Notes under the pieces: generated by a model
The model's database searches: none
Told to the model about the DNA's origin: nothing
What the model saw: the letters and a program-made list of their open reading frames with translations, nothing else
Position numbers and translations under genes: made by a program
Source: JACKHO01 sp041398745
Lineage (GTDB): Bacteria > Planctomycetota > Planctomycetia > Planctomycetales > Planctomycetaceae
Direction of reading: 5' to 3'
Assembly (NCBI GenBank): GCA_041398745.1
Contig: JAWKUB010000003.1
Coordinates: 806,001 to 870,000, forward strand
DNA: 64,000 nt
Shown here: in pieces, positions 51,249-59,725 of the stretch
Position numbering within the stretch: position 1 is the stretch's first letter
Layout of the letters: each line of letters begins with the position of its first letter

Positions 51249-52658
51249 ATGAAACGGAGTTCTTTTCTGTTCGCGATGGCAGTCGCGACAGCATCCCTGG
51301 GCGGACTCACCGCCTCATATGGCATTGACATTGCCCCCAACAATTCGAACACGAACTCGAATAACAACTACGCACCAACGCCAGCCCCATACTCAGGCAG
51401 CATGACAGTCGATCCCTACGGGTTTGGCTCCACAGCTCCGACAAACGGTGCGGCTCAGGACCCTTTCTTTAATCCACAGAACTACTTCGTTCCCGTCCCG
51501 CAAATGCCAGGACAAGGAACAAACAATGGTTCGATCGTGCCGAACGCGAGTGTTTTCACACCGACGGCACCTTCAACCGTCCCCAACAGCACGGTGCCGA
51601 ATCCCTCACCGACCACTTACCCCAATGCAGGTGTCAACTCACGCGACCGGATTGCACCGACGTATAATCCGGGCGGCGTACAGTCGAGCAGTCGTCGCTG
51701 GCGGCTCGGGGTTTACTCTCGTGACACCGACACTGGTGTTCGCATTGAGCAGGTCATTCAGGCCTCGGCCGCAGAACGTGCCCGACTCGAATCCAAGGAC
51801 GTAATTATTGCCGTCAACGGCTACCAGGTTGGCTGGGTTGGCGGAGCACTTTATGATTGCAGTACGGAGTTCGAACGTCGCGCCGACAACGACGGTTGGG
51901 TTTCACTGCTGGTGCAGAATCACCGCGATGGCAGTCTGGTTAACGTACCGCTGCAACTGGAATCCCGAATGCAAAGCATTCAGGGAACACTCGGCCTCGA
52001 CGGACGTCAGCTTCCGCAAGACGCTATTGTGCAAGTTGAACTTCGAGAAATCGTTCGCCCCGAAGCACCGCCAGTAACGGTTGCTAGTGCCCAGGTGGAT
52101 GACAAGACAAAGTATCCCATGCCATTCAAGGTAGAATACGACCCACTCCAAGTCGATTCGCGTCGCAGCTACATCGTGACAGCGAGCGTCAAACGGAACG
52201 GACAACTGCTGTACGAAACTCGCCAGAACTATCCGGTACTTTCTCCTGGCCAGCCAAAGCAAATTGCATTGGCGCTGGAACGAGTCCAAACGGCACCGGG
52301 ACCAATCACCAATCCTCGCACTCCCATGGATCGTAACCAGCAAATGGCGCAGATTCAGCGATGGTTCCGTGAGTACCTGGGACGTAACCCCAACCAAAAC
52401 GAATTAGCTTTGTGGATGCAGGCATTGGACAGCGGCTACACGTTGCCCGACGTCCAAGTCGAACTGCTTAGCAACAACCAATTGTTTAACCAATTGAATC
52501 GCGACAAGCAGGCCTATATTACACAGCTGCATAAATTCATGATTGGCCGCGAGCCAACTCCGGAAGAAATGCAGTACTGGCTGGCTCGCTACGAGCAGTC
52601 CGGCGGACTTCGTCACGATTTCGCTCGCGACTTCCAGCAGGCTGTCACCGCCCGCTAA
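51249..52658 (+). CDS. secreted PDZ / YbaY-like / DUF4214-like protein
   Basis: A 469-residue exported protein. A signal peptide (MKRSSFLFAMAVATASLGGL) is followed by a low-complexity Asn/Pro/Thr region to about 145. Then comes a PDZ-like domain (about 148-230; RRWRLGVYSRDTDTGVRIEQVI, ARLESKDVIIAVNGYQV). Next is a YbaY/YscW-type lipoprotein-fold domain (about 240-345; GTLGLDGRQLPQDAIVQVELREI, PFKVEYDPLQVDSRRSYIVTASVKRNGQLLY). The C-terminal region (about 370-469) resembles DUF4214 repeats: WFREYLGRNPNQNELALWMQAL and FMIGREPTPEEMQYWLARYEQSGG. All suggest an envelope adaptor. A strong terminator follows. Confidence 0.75.
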   Translation: MKRSSFLFAMAVATASLGGLTASYGIDIAPNNSNTNSNNNYAPTPAPYSGSMTVDPYGFGSTAPTNGAAQDPFFNPQNYFVPVPQMPGQGTNNGSIVPNASVFTPTAPSTVPNSTVPNPSPTTYPNAGVNSRDRIAPTYNPGGVQSSSRRWRLGVYSRDTDTGVRIEQVIQASAAERARLESKDVIIAVNGYQVGWVGGALYDCSTEFERRADNDGWVSLLVQNHRDGSLVNVPLQLESRMQSIQGTLGLDGRQLPQDAIVQVELREIVRPEAPPVTVASAQVDDKTKYPMPFKVEYDPLQVDSRRSYIVTASVKRNGQLLYETRQNYPVLSPGQPKQIALALERVQTAPGPITNPRTPMDRNQQMAQIQRWFREYLGRNPNQNELALWMQALDSGYTLPDVQVELLSNNQLFNQLNRDKQAYITQLHKFMIGREPTPEEMQYWLARYEQSGGLRHDFARDFQQAVTAR

Positions 52659-52695
52659 TCCACAAAAGATTGTAATTACAATCCCATTATCCATG

Positions 52696-52737
52696 AGGCA
52701 CTACCGAAACATTTGCTTCGGTAGTGCCTTTCTATTT
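52696..52737 (+). terminator. intrinsic terminator of the PDZ protein gene
   Basis: AGGCACTACCGAA pairs with TTCGGTAGTGCCT across a short loop and runs into TTCTATTT. Stem of 13 bp, 38 bp after the stop. Confidence 0.92.
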
Positions 52738-52783
52738 AACAATCACTTGACCTGCGTCACCACGCCGACGACGCGGCAACAAA

Positions 52784-54463
52784 TTACTGCGAGCTCTTCT
52801 TGGCCCACGAATCCTTGAGCGTTACGGTGCGATTGAATACTGGCTGCCCAGGGCTCGACGCCTTGGAGTCCACAACGAAGTAGCCAAGTCGTTCGAACTG
52901 AAGGGCTTCACCGGAAGTCGCCGCCTGGAGCGAAGGTTCCAACATGCAGTTGGTCAACTCCACAAGTGACTCAGGATTCAACGCATCGCGCCAGTTGTCA
53001 CCTTCTGGGATATCCGCTGGGTTCTCGACAGCCAACAAATAGTCGTAAAGCCTCACTGTGGCGCTCATTGCGTGCTCCGCGCTGACCCAGTGAATGGTTC
53101 CTTTCACCTTGCGACCATCTGGAGCATGTCCCCCCTTGGTTTCGGGATCGTACGTGCAACGGAGTTCGGTGATATTACCTTCCGAGTCCTTGATGACTTC
53201 ATCGCACCGAATGAAATACCCCCAACGAAGGCGAACCTCGCGTCCTGGTGCCAGGCGGAAAAACTTCTTGGGGGCGTCTTCCAGGAAATCGTCCCGCTCG
53301 ATATAGAGTTCACGGCCAAACGGCACTTGGCGCGTCCCCTTAGATTCATCTTCCGGATTATTAACAGCATCCAGCAGTTCTGACTGCCCTTCGGGATAGT
53401 TTGTAAGCACGACCTTAAGCGGATTCAATACCGCCATACGGCGATCCGCTGTACGGTTCAGTTCATTTCGCAATGAGTTTTCCAGCACGACCATATCTGT
53501 AAGTCCGTTAAACCGCGTGACTCCGATTTCTTTACAGAATGACCGTATTGAAGACGCCGTATAGCCGCGTCGACGGAAACCGCATATCGTTGGCATGCGG
53601 GGGTCGTCCCAGCCGTCAACGACGCCAGCGTTAACCAGTTCGAGCAACTTTCGCTTACTCATCAGACAATGTGTAAGATTCAACCGGGCGAACTCATATT
53701 GCCGCGACTTAAATATTCCGAGCTGCTCAATGAACCAGTCATAGAGCGGCCGATGCGTTTCAAATTCCAATGTGCATATGGAATGCGTAATTTCTTCGAG
53801 CGAATCGCTCTGGCCATGGGCGTAGTCGTACATGGGATAAACACACCAGTCATCGCCCGTTCGATGGTGGTGTGCATGCCGAATCCGGTACAGGAGAGGA
53901 TCCCGCATGATGAGGTGCGGTGACGCCATATCGATTTTGGCACGGAGTACGTGTTCGCCGTCCCCAAACTCACCTGCCTTCATGCGAGAGAAGAGATCAA
54001 GATTTTCTTCAACTGTACGATTTCGGTAGGGGCTCTCGGTTCCAGGTATCGTTGCGGTCCCGCGGCCGGCGCGGATTTCTTCAGTCGACTGGCTGTCGAC
54101 GTAGGCCAGCCCCTTGCGGATTAAATCGCACGCCCATTCGAAAAGCTGCGGGAAGTAGTCCGAGGCGAAATGAAGTTCATCCCACTCGAACCCCAACCAG
54201 CGAATATCTTCCTGGATGGACTCGACGTATTCAACATCCTCCTTTTGCGGATTGGTGTCGTCGAAGCGGAGGTTGCAGCGACCGCCAAACTCCTTGGCGA
54301 TTCCAAAATTCAGGCAAATGCTCTTCGCGTGACCAATGTGCAAATAGCCATTTGGTTCGGGGGGAAAGCGAGTTTGGACACGTCCGCCGTGCGTACCCGC
54401 GGCGACATCATCAGCGACGATTTGCCGGATAAAATCGAGTTTCAATTCAGTTTCGTCTGACAT
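52784..54463 (-). CDS. glnS: glutaminyl-tRNA synthetase
   Basis: GlnS charges tRNA-Gln. The 559-residue length and sequence are close to the E. coli enzyme: FIRQIVADDVAAG, HIGH-type motif in FPPEPNGYLHIGHAKSICLNFG, CNLRFDDTNP, VYPMYDYAHGQSDSLE and the KMSKS-equivalent LMSKRKL. The C-terminal anticodon-binding region is complete (IHWVSAEHAMSATVRLYD, FERLGYFVVDSK). I chose the ATG at 54463 because it aligns with the known N-terminus; the ATG 33 bp upstream adds an unrelated tail. Presence of GlnS suggests direct glutaminylation, as in some planctomycetes. It is a single transcription unit. Confidence 0.97.
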   Translation of the reverse strand: MSDETELKLDFIRQIVADDVAAGTHGGRVQTRFPPEPNGYLHIGHAKSICLNFGIAKEFGGRCNLRFDDTNPQKEDVEYVESIQEDIRWLGFEWDELHFASDYFPQLFEWACDLIRKGLAYVDSQSTEEIRAGRGTATIPGTESPYRNRTVEENLDLFSRMKAGEFGDGEHVLRAKIDMASPHLIMRDPLLYRIRHAHHHRTGDDWCVYPMYDYAHGQSDSLEEITHSICTLEFETHRPLYDWFIEQLGIFKSRQYEFARLNLTHCLMSKRKLLELVNAGVVDGWDDPRMPTICGFRRRGYTASSIRSFCKEIGVTRFNGLTDMVVLENSLRNELNRTADRRMAVLNPLKVVLTNYPEGQSELLDAVNNPEDESKGTRQVPFGRELYIERDDFLEDAPKKFFRLAPGREVRLRWGYFIRCDEVIKDSEGNITELRCTYDPETKGGHAPDGRKVKGTIHWVSAEHAMSATVRLYDYLLAVENPADIPEGDNWRDALNPESLVELTNCMLEPSLQAATSGEALQFERLGYFVVDSKASSPGQPVFNRTVTLKDSWAKKSSQ

Positions 54464-54622
54464 GAATTCATTCACAAAATCGGGTGTGGATTGCAAAGCA
54501 TCCAGTAGCGAGAGATGAGCACTTCCCGCCGTCGACAGGCCGCAAATTGTGGCATTGGGACAGTGAACCGTGAAGCCTCCTGCCGGAGATTTTCACCAAA
54601 CGTAGTGTTTTGTCCATCGTAA

Positions 54623-54638
54623 GATGCACCGGTGCATC
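54623..54638. promoter_or_regulatory. perfect 16-bp palindrome GATGCACCGGTGCATC
   Basis: A perfect dyad in the 245-bp gap upstream of glnS, about 160 bp from its start. It could be an operator for a dimeric regulator; no matching regulator is nearby. Confidence 0.4.
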
Positions 54639-54708
54639 AGCGCTGCGATGAACTGAATTCACCGACAAGCATGACCGAGCCACCCAACACGCTTCGAGAG
54701 ACGGACTA

Positions 54709-55689
54709 CTAATGGCCGACCAACTGGAACGTGAACTGGTCTGCGTTACCTGCTTCTCTCACTTCGCGGATGACCGCAGCAGCTGAGTTGGGCAAGTATT
54801 CGGGAGGGATTTGCTTAAGGACGTCCATGTCAATTCCCACTGGTTCAATTGTCACTTTCACCTTTCCAAGGGGGGCGCCTCGGACACCAGGCATGTACTG
54901 AACACGGTAGAATCCGTCTTCGTCCGTCACTGCGACGGCGGAACGGAGACTTATTTTTTTGCCGTTGGTCGCCTCCCCTTCCGATTCAACGGGAGCCAGC
55001 GTAACCTTCAGACCTGCCTTCGGCTTGCCGTTCAGAGTGACGTTTCCAGAAACATCCGCAAGCTCTGGAAGCGGGATACGATTTCCAAACATATAGCTCG
55101 ACAGGAAAATGAGGAGCAGGCTTACAACAAAGCCTCCCGCGATGTGCGGGGTGTACTGACGAAGCTGCGCCAGAGCCATCGAGTAATCGATTTTTGGTCG
55201 GGCGTCTTCTTCCGGCATACTGGAGGCTCGCGTTCGGCTCTCTTCAGCGGTTTTGGTCAGCAAATCACGGGCATTTGCTGACGCCCCCATTGCCGCGCTG
55301 GCTGCTGCTGACGCGGAGGCAGGAGGCGGTACAGTGACTCGAGCGCCAGGTGGCGTAATAGGCTTGGGACCGGAACGCGGCTGACTTTCTTGCGCTGGGG
55401 CAGCAGGTATTCCCGGGGACGGCTTGGGGCCATCACCTTCCATGAGGAACGCAGCAACATCAAAGTCGTCATCCTCCTGAGGGGCGCCTTTTTTGCCGCC
55501 ACTCTTGGCCGGGGCCGGCTTCTTTCCGCTTGGAGCCGATTGTTTTTCCTGCGGAGGTTCTGGGGCCCCCTCAGGCTCGGGGATAATGAATTCGGCCTTG
55601 CATTTGGGGCATTTACCGTCGGTGCCTGCAAGTTCGTCTTTGATCTTGAGGACCGCACCGCACCCTTCGCATTCGTATCGAATGGTCAT
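54709..55689 (-). CDS. zinc-ribbon single-pass membrane protein with carboxypeptidase-regulatory-like domain
   Basis: A 326-residue protein in three parts. The N-terminal zinc ribbon is CEGCGAVLKIKDELAGTDGKCPKC (two CxxC). A long Pro/Ala/Lys-rich linker (about 40-155) follows. One membrane helix (GGFVVSLLLIFLSSYMFG, about 183-200) leads to a periplasmic beta domain with VSGNVTLNGKPKAGLKVTLAPVESEG and GFYRVQYMPGVRGAPLGKVKVTIEP, the CarboxypepD_reg-like pattern common in planctomycete 'transthyretin-like' proteins. The ribbon would be cytoplasmic. It is monocistronic. Role unknown; envelope-cytoplasm link is a guess. Confidence 0.75.
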   Translation of the reverse strand: MTIRYECEGCGAVLKIKDELAGTDGKCPKCKAEFIIPEPEGAPEPPQEKQSAPSGKKPAPAKSGGKKGAPQEDDDFDVAAFLMEGDGPKPSPGIPAAPAQESQPRSGPKPITPPGARVTVPPPASASAAASAAMGASANARDLLTKTAEESRTRASSMPEEDARPKIDYSMALAQLRQYTPHIAGGFVVSLLLIFLSSYMFGNRIPLPELADVSGNVTLNGKPKAGLKVTLAPVESEGEATNGKKISLRSAVAVTDEDGFYRVQYMPGVRGAPLGKVKVTIEPVGIDMDVLKQIPPEYLPNSAAAVIREVREAGNADQFTFQLVGH

Positions 55690-55924
55690 TCCGAAATCGC
55701 TCTACAGGAAGTCAGGCTGGGAGAACAAATGCATTGACTGACCGTGAACACAGTCGACAGTGCAAACTCGTAGCTCCCAAGGAGTTGAAAGACGTGTCAG
55801 TTGTTTTCCAGTGTATTATGCGGAATGGATACCGCAAGGGGAGATCGGGTTTCCGCCGAATCCTTTGGGCGAACAATTCTCTCAAAGGAAGGCGTTTTGG
55901 CGTCTGTTTGATCGATACAAACAC

Positions 55925-55967
55925 AAAAAAGAAACTCCCCTACAACCGGAAGTTGCAGAGGAGTTTC
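55925..55967 (-). terminator. intrinsic terminator of the OmpH-like gene
   Basis: GAAACTCC pairs with GGAGTTTC around an inner TGCAACT/GGTTGTA-type stem. On the minus strand six T follow. Confidence 0.88.
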
Positions 55968-56010
55968 AAGCCGCACTGGGTGACTTCTTGCACTCGATGT
56001 GCCTTCAAAC

Positions 56011-56643
56011 CTACGGACGAGCAGGGGCAGCCGAAGCTGTCTTGCGGTACGTGTCGTTGAGGTAATCGAGGATTTGGTCGGTGATGTCGTCGTTGGTCTG
56101 GTAGAACACGACCTGACGGTTCAAACCCTGCAGAATTTGCTGAGGATTGGTGGACTCGGAAGTATCGTTTCGGTTGAAACGCAACACGAGAGTGTAGTTG
56201 TAGTAGCGTGCGTACTCGCCAGTCGCCTTCTGCACGTCCATGTAGATTTGCTTGTACAATTCAGCCTGCTTGCGAACGATTTCGCGTTGCTCGACCTGCT
56301 GGAAAGCCTGCAGTTTGCCTTGAGCTTCGAACAGTTGGCTTTCGAGTGCTGAGTAGTCTGGGCTACCAGGTGTCAGGGACTGCAAAGCCTGTTGCTTGGC
56401 CTTCAGGTCTTCGCCCATTTGCACAGCCTTGGCCTGAGCATTTTGAGCTGCAGTTTGCAGGCCCTGAGTTTGATCTTTGAACTTTTCGTAGTTCTGGAAA
56501 ATGTGTGCCAGGTCAATGAGAGCCACCTGGTGTGGCTTTGCGGCAGGGGCCTGGCCTGGCTGTTGAGCTGTCACGCGAGCTGGCATGAGAGCCAGTGCAG
56601 CCGTCATGGCGAATGCCATCAATGTAAGACTGAACTTCTTCAC
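56011..56643 (-). CDS. OmpH/Skp-family periplasmic chaperone
   Basis: A 210-residue exported protein of the OmpH/Skp type, which holds outer-membrane proteins in the periplasm. The start is the GTG at 56643 with AAAGGAG 6 nt upstream, giving the signal peptide MKKFSLTLMAFAMTAALALM; the ATG-led longer frame is rejected. The body is VALIDLAHIFQNYEKFKDQTQGLQ, then a long coiled coil (about 60-140; DLKAKQQALQSL...QREIVRKQAELYKQIYMDVQKATGEYARYYNYTLVLRF) and a final segment LNRQVVFYQTNDDITDQILDYLNDTY. An outer membrane chaperone fits a Gram-negative-type planctomycete envelope. A terminator follows. Confidence 0.87.
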   Translation of the reverse strand: MKKFSLTLMAFAMTAALALMPARVTAQQPGQAPAAKPHQVALIDLAHIFQNYEKFKDQTQGLQTAAQNAQAKAVQMGEDLKAKQQALQSLTPGSPDYSALESQLFEAQGKLQAFQQVEQREIVRKQAELYKQIYMDVQKATGEYARYYNYTLVLRFNRNDTSESTNPQQILQGLNRQVVFYQTNDDITDQILDYLNDTYRKTASAAPARP

Positions 56644-56902
56644 AACGCACTCCTTTGCAATTGCAGGGCCGACATCGTGGGGATGTGCAGTGAGTCGACC
56701 AATGAGGTGGGGGTTCTCAGGTGCTTTGAAAACCGTGGTATCCGAAAGGTAGGAGCCAAGCTTGCATCTGAATGACACACGCCAAGCGGGGCGGACTCTA
56801 AGACTGGTTCCGCCGACAGGTCAACGTGATGTGACAGACACCATGACTTTCCGGGCACTTTTGCGGGGGAATCGGCGATTTCCGCCGTAAACTCGACCGC
56901 CG

Positions 56903-57322
56903 CTAGTTGGATTCCCGATCGCCGTACATGATGTCGTCGGTAATCCGCTGCACCTGCCCCTGGCGGTCAACGCACGCCACAATGGTACGCGCCTTATTCA
57001 TAAGCTGTTGACCTGAATAGACTTCGTACTCGTGCTCGATTTTTGCTGCGGTTCGTTTGGCAACGCGAATGAGGACGCGCAGGTCATCATCAAAGCGGCC
57101 CGGGCGTTTGTAGTCGACTTCAACCTTCACAATAACGAAGTAGAAGCCTCGCTCCTCCATGTTGCGATAGCTGCCCCCTTCAGCCCGAAACAACTCGGTG
57201 CGTGCCTGCTCGAAGTAGTTGAGATAATTGGCGTGATGCAACAGGCCCATGGCGTCAGTTTCGCAATACCGGACGCGAATGGGAACCTCGAACCAGTCAG
57301 GCAATGAGGAATCCTCGGGCAT
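56903..57322 (-). CDS. YbgC-type acyl-CoA thioesterase (hotdog fold)
   Basis: A 139-residue thioesterase. The 4HBT-like block RVRYCETDAMGLLHHANYLNYFEQARTELF carries the conserved Asp and His-Asn of YbgC/YbaW enzymes. It is followed by FVIVKVEVDYKRPGRFDDDLRVLIRVAKRTAAKIEHEYEVY. These enzymes hydrolyse short or medium acyl-CoA in the cytoplasm; substrate cannot be told. The gene is 47 bp upstream of nothing on its own strand except the end of the motif-array gene, which begins 800 bp beyond. Confidence 0.87.
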   Translation of the reverse strand: MPEDSSLPDWFEVPIRVRYCETDAMGLLHHANYLNYFEQARTELFRAEGGSYRNMEERGFYFVIVKVEVDYKRPGRFDDDLRVLIRVAKRTAAKIEHEYEVYSGQQLMNKARTIVACVDRQGQVQRITDDIMYGDRESN

Positions 57323-57351
57323 GTGGCACCTCGTGGCAGTCAGGCTCAGTG

Positions 57352-57371
57352 AGTCGCCGCAGTCGGCGACT
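57352..57371. repeat. hairpin AGTCGCCG-CAGT-CGGCGACT
   Basis: A perfect 8-bp stem at the end of the motif-array gene, covering its stop codon. No T-run follows on the minus strand, so termination is not implied. Confidence 0.5.
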
Positions 57372-58116
57372 AGCCCTTGAACGGTCCCTGCTGGCGTGCC
57401 AGCGCGATGATTTCTGCGGTTGTTCCCGGAGTCGCGACGCGTTCGGCTGGCTTGGCCGCTACTGCAGCCGGCTGTTCAGCTTCGGCGGCCGGAGCAGGTT
57501 GTTCCACTGCAGGTGCTGGTGCGGCAGGAGCCTCACTTTTCGCTCCTGCCTGGGCACGGGCGGCTGCGAGGATGTCTGCCGTCGATTTCGGTGCGGCTGC
57601 TGGTGCCGGTTTGGGAGCAGCGGCAGGTTCGTCACCACTCTTTTTCGCGCCTTGTTGGCGGGCCATTTCAAGCGGCGACAATTTCTTTTCGCCAGCCGCT
57701 GGGGGAGCTGCCTTCGCAGCGCCCTGCTGACGAGCCATTTCCAATGGCGACAGCTTCTTTTCACCGGCAGGTGCCGCTCCACTTGCACCCTGCTGGCGGG
57801 CAAGTTCGAGTGGGCTCATACCTCCAGTTGAGGCTGGTTTGGCAGCGACCGGCTTCTTTTCCGGCGCTTCGGCGTGTTCAGCGGCTTTGGCCTTCGGTAG
57901 CGGTTTATCGACCACCTTCAGATATGTGGGATCAATGTCGTACCAGCTAATGTCGACCGGACCATCAAACTGAACGAGGGCCCGACAACTCATGTTGACG
58001 GTTTTGACCAGGCCGGTCAGACCAGCGAATCGCTTCAATTCTGCCACGTCCTCATGCACGACGACGTATTTGTCGGTCAGAGTACGCTTTAATTCTTCGG
58101 CACGGGCAATCGACAT
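57370..58116 (-). CDS. protein with five short helical motifs in an Ala/Pro-rich tail, unknown
   Basis: A 248-residue cytoplasmic protein. Residues 1-75 form a small beta-like domain (KYVVVHEDVAELKRFAGLTGLVKTVNMSCRALVQFDG, ISWYDIDPTYLKVV), SH3-like in style. The rest is a flexible Ala/Pro/Lys linker with short amphipathic motifs: MSPLELARQQG (100-110), LSPLEMARQQG (122-132 and 146-156), STADILAAARAQAG (178-191) and TTAEIIALARQQG (232-244) near the end. The DNA also repeats with a unit of about 70 bp. I recognise no family. The motif array could bind a multivalent partner. Its neighbours give no clue. Confidence 0.65.
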   Translation of the reverse strand: MSIARAEELKRTLTDKYVVVHEDVAELKRFAGLTGLVKTVNMSCRALVQFDGPVDISWYDIDPTYLKVVDKPLPKAKAAEHAEAPEKKPVAAKPASTGGMSPLELARQQGASGAAPAGEKKLSPLEMARQQGAAKAAPPAAGEKKLSPLEMARQQGAKKSGDEPAAAPKPAPAAAPKSTADILAAARAQAGAKSEAPAAPAPAVEQPAPAAEAEQPAAVAAKPAERVATPGTTAEIIALARQQGPFKG

Positions 58117-58418
58117 GAGGAGTCGCCAAATTCGATGAAAGTTACGTCAGTGAATTGGTAAATCGATACAGATTCTGGACTACCGGCGACGCGTTTGCAA
58201 GGTAATGCCACCCCGCCTCGAAAAAGTGAGAATGCCATGTACGTCTGCTGAGACTGTTTCGCAATTCGTCCCGCGATACCGGGTAAACCCTCAAACAGAC
58301 TGAATGTTGGCGAATGGGCGGAATCTTCGGTGACGGCGGTATTTACGACTGGTATGATGAACGTGGAATGGTGGCGGCCCACTGAAGTATTGGAATGACG
58401 ATCCGGGAGGATCAACAA
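58117..58418. other. divergent intergenic region
   Basis: About 300 bp upstream of both the motif-array gene (minus) and the TPR-like gene (plus). Both promoters must lie here; I see no repeat or RNA structure. Confidence 0.4.
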
Positions 58419-59669
58419 ATGCGTCGTCTCAGTTTTGTTGTCGCGGTGGCCGTTTGTGCCATGTGGATCGGATTGTCGGGTGATAGCTTCGCGCAGGGGC
58501 GTCATCATCATTCGCCTCCCGTTGTACTCGGACCGACCGGCCAGCCATACGGTCCCACGCAGGCGGAGTATCAGTACCGGCTGCGTTACGGGCATCCCTC
58601 TCCAAATTCGCATCCCGGCGATATGGATTACGTGAACGGCTACCCCGGTGGACGCAGTTCCGTGCATATTCATGGTGTTCCACCAGTCCCAACATATGGG
58701 GCTTATCCTGGAAGCGGTGTCGTGTATGGCGGCTACCAGTATCAATCGACATCTGTTTACGGACCAGGGTTGTTCGTCGGTCAAGTGGTACCCGGAGGCC
58801 CAGTCATCGTTCCTCCCGGTGGCGTTGTGTATCCGCCAGCCATCATCGGAGGAAATCCTGCGGGAACACTCAACACGGCACCAATTCCCCGCGGAGGTCC
58901 GAACGATCCGTTGAATGATCCCAACTTCACAAATCCCGGTGCCGGTGCTGCGTTTGCAACACCACCTTACAGCGAGCCGATTGTCGAACCCTCAACACCT
59001 GCACAGCAAATTCGCAGCATTCGGCACACCGACGCTGGTGATAAGCAACTGGCTCACATTCACTACGCCACCGCAGCGGCTATCTACAAGCAAGCGATTG
59101 CGGCGGCGCGTGACCAGGCAACGCCCCGCTTCCGCCTCGCCATTGCCTATGCCGGAATGAGTCGCTTCCGCGAAGCAATTCAGCAGTACAAGGTCGGGCT
59201 GGCTCTCGATCCCACTTGGCCTCAGCATTCCGAACAGCTCGTGGATTTACTGGGCGACGGAAACACCATGGCCCGTAACCTGCTCATTCATCGCGTCGCT
59301 GAATGGGTGAACGAAGACATCCGGGACCCCGAGCGTTTGTTCCTGCTGACTGCGATACTGCACCAGAATGGTGATGGCCGGTCTCAAACAATTCTGCAAA
59401 CGGCATTGCTGCTGGGTGGTGATCAACCACATTTGACGGTATTCCTCCCTCAGGCTAACGGAGCCCCAACGCAACCAGTCATTCCTGCGGCCAACGTCAC
59501 GGACAACGTCATCCCCCAGGAGGCAGCACCTGTTCCCGCTCCATCTGGACCTCCGCCCATCCCCATGCCTCCGACCGATCCACCTCCACCTTCGTTTTCA
59601 CCAGACCAGTTGGAAACAGCGGCTCCGGTTGGAGAATTTCAGGGTGGCCCATTATTGCCCCAGAGGTAA
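58419..59669 (+). CDS. secreted TPR-like protein with Gly/Pro-rich termini
   Basis: A 416-residue exported protein. The ATG at 58419 has GGGAGG 8 nt upstream and is followed by a signal peptide (MRRLSFVVAVAVCAMWIGLSG). Residues about 25-190 are Gly/Pro/Tyr-rich low complexity (YGGYQYQSTSVYGPG). A TPR-like helical region follows (about 205-330; HIHYATAAAIYKQAIAAARDQATPRFRLAIAYAGMSRFREAIQQYKVGLALDPTW), with the canonical alternation of small and aromatic residues. The C-terminus is Pro-rich (PPIPMPPTDPPPP). It could be an envelope scaffold. It lies just upstream of the two-component genes but not clearly in their operon. Confidence 0.72.
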   Translation: MRRLSFVVAVAVCAMWIGLSGDSFAQGRHHHSPPVVLGPTGQPYGPTQAEYQYRLRYGHPSPNSHPGDMDYVNGYPGGRSSVHIHGVPPVPTYGAYPGSGVVYGGYQYQSTSVYGPGLFVGQVVPGGPVIVPPGGVVYPPAIIGGNPAGTLNTAPIPRGGPNDPLNDPNFTNPGAGAAFATPPYSEPIVEPSTPAQQIRSIRHTDAGDKQLAHIHYATAAAIYKQAIAAARDQATPRFRLAIAYAGMSRFREAIQQYKVGLALDPTWPQHSEQLVDLLGDGNTMARNLLIHRVAEWVNEDIRDPERLFLLTAILHQNGDGRSQTILQTALLLGGDQPHLTVFLPQANGAPTQPVIPAANVTDNVIPQEAAPVPAPSGPPPIPMPPTDPPPPSFSPDQLETAAPVGEFQGGPLLPQR

Positions 59670-59725
59670 CCCTGCGACGGCACGTCGAATGCAACTGGGG
59701 CGGATAGCGGTTACTCTTTCCCGTC

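Noticed and set aside
55760..56065. 101-codon plus-strand frame over the OmpH terminator
   Set aside because: It runs through a clear terminator of the minus strand gene and has no known motifs.
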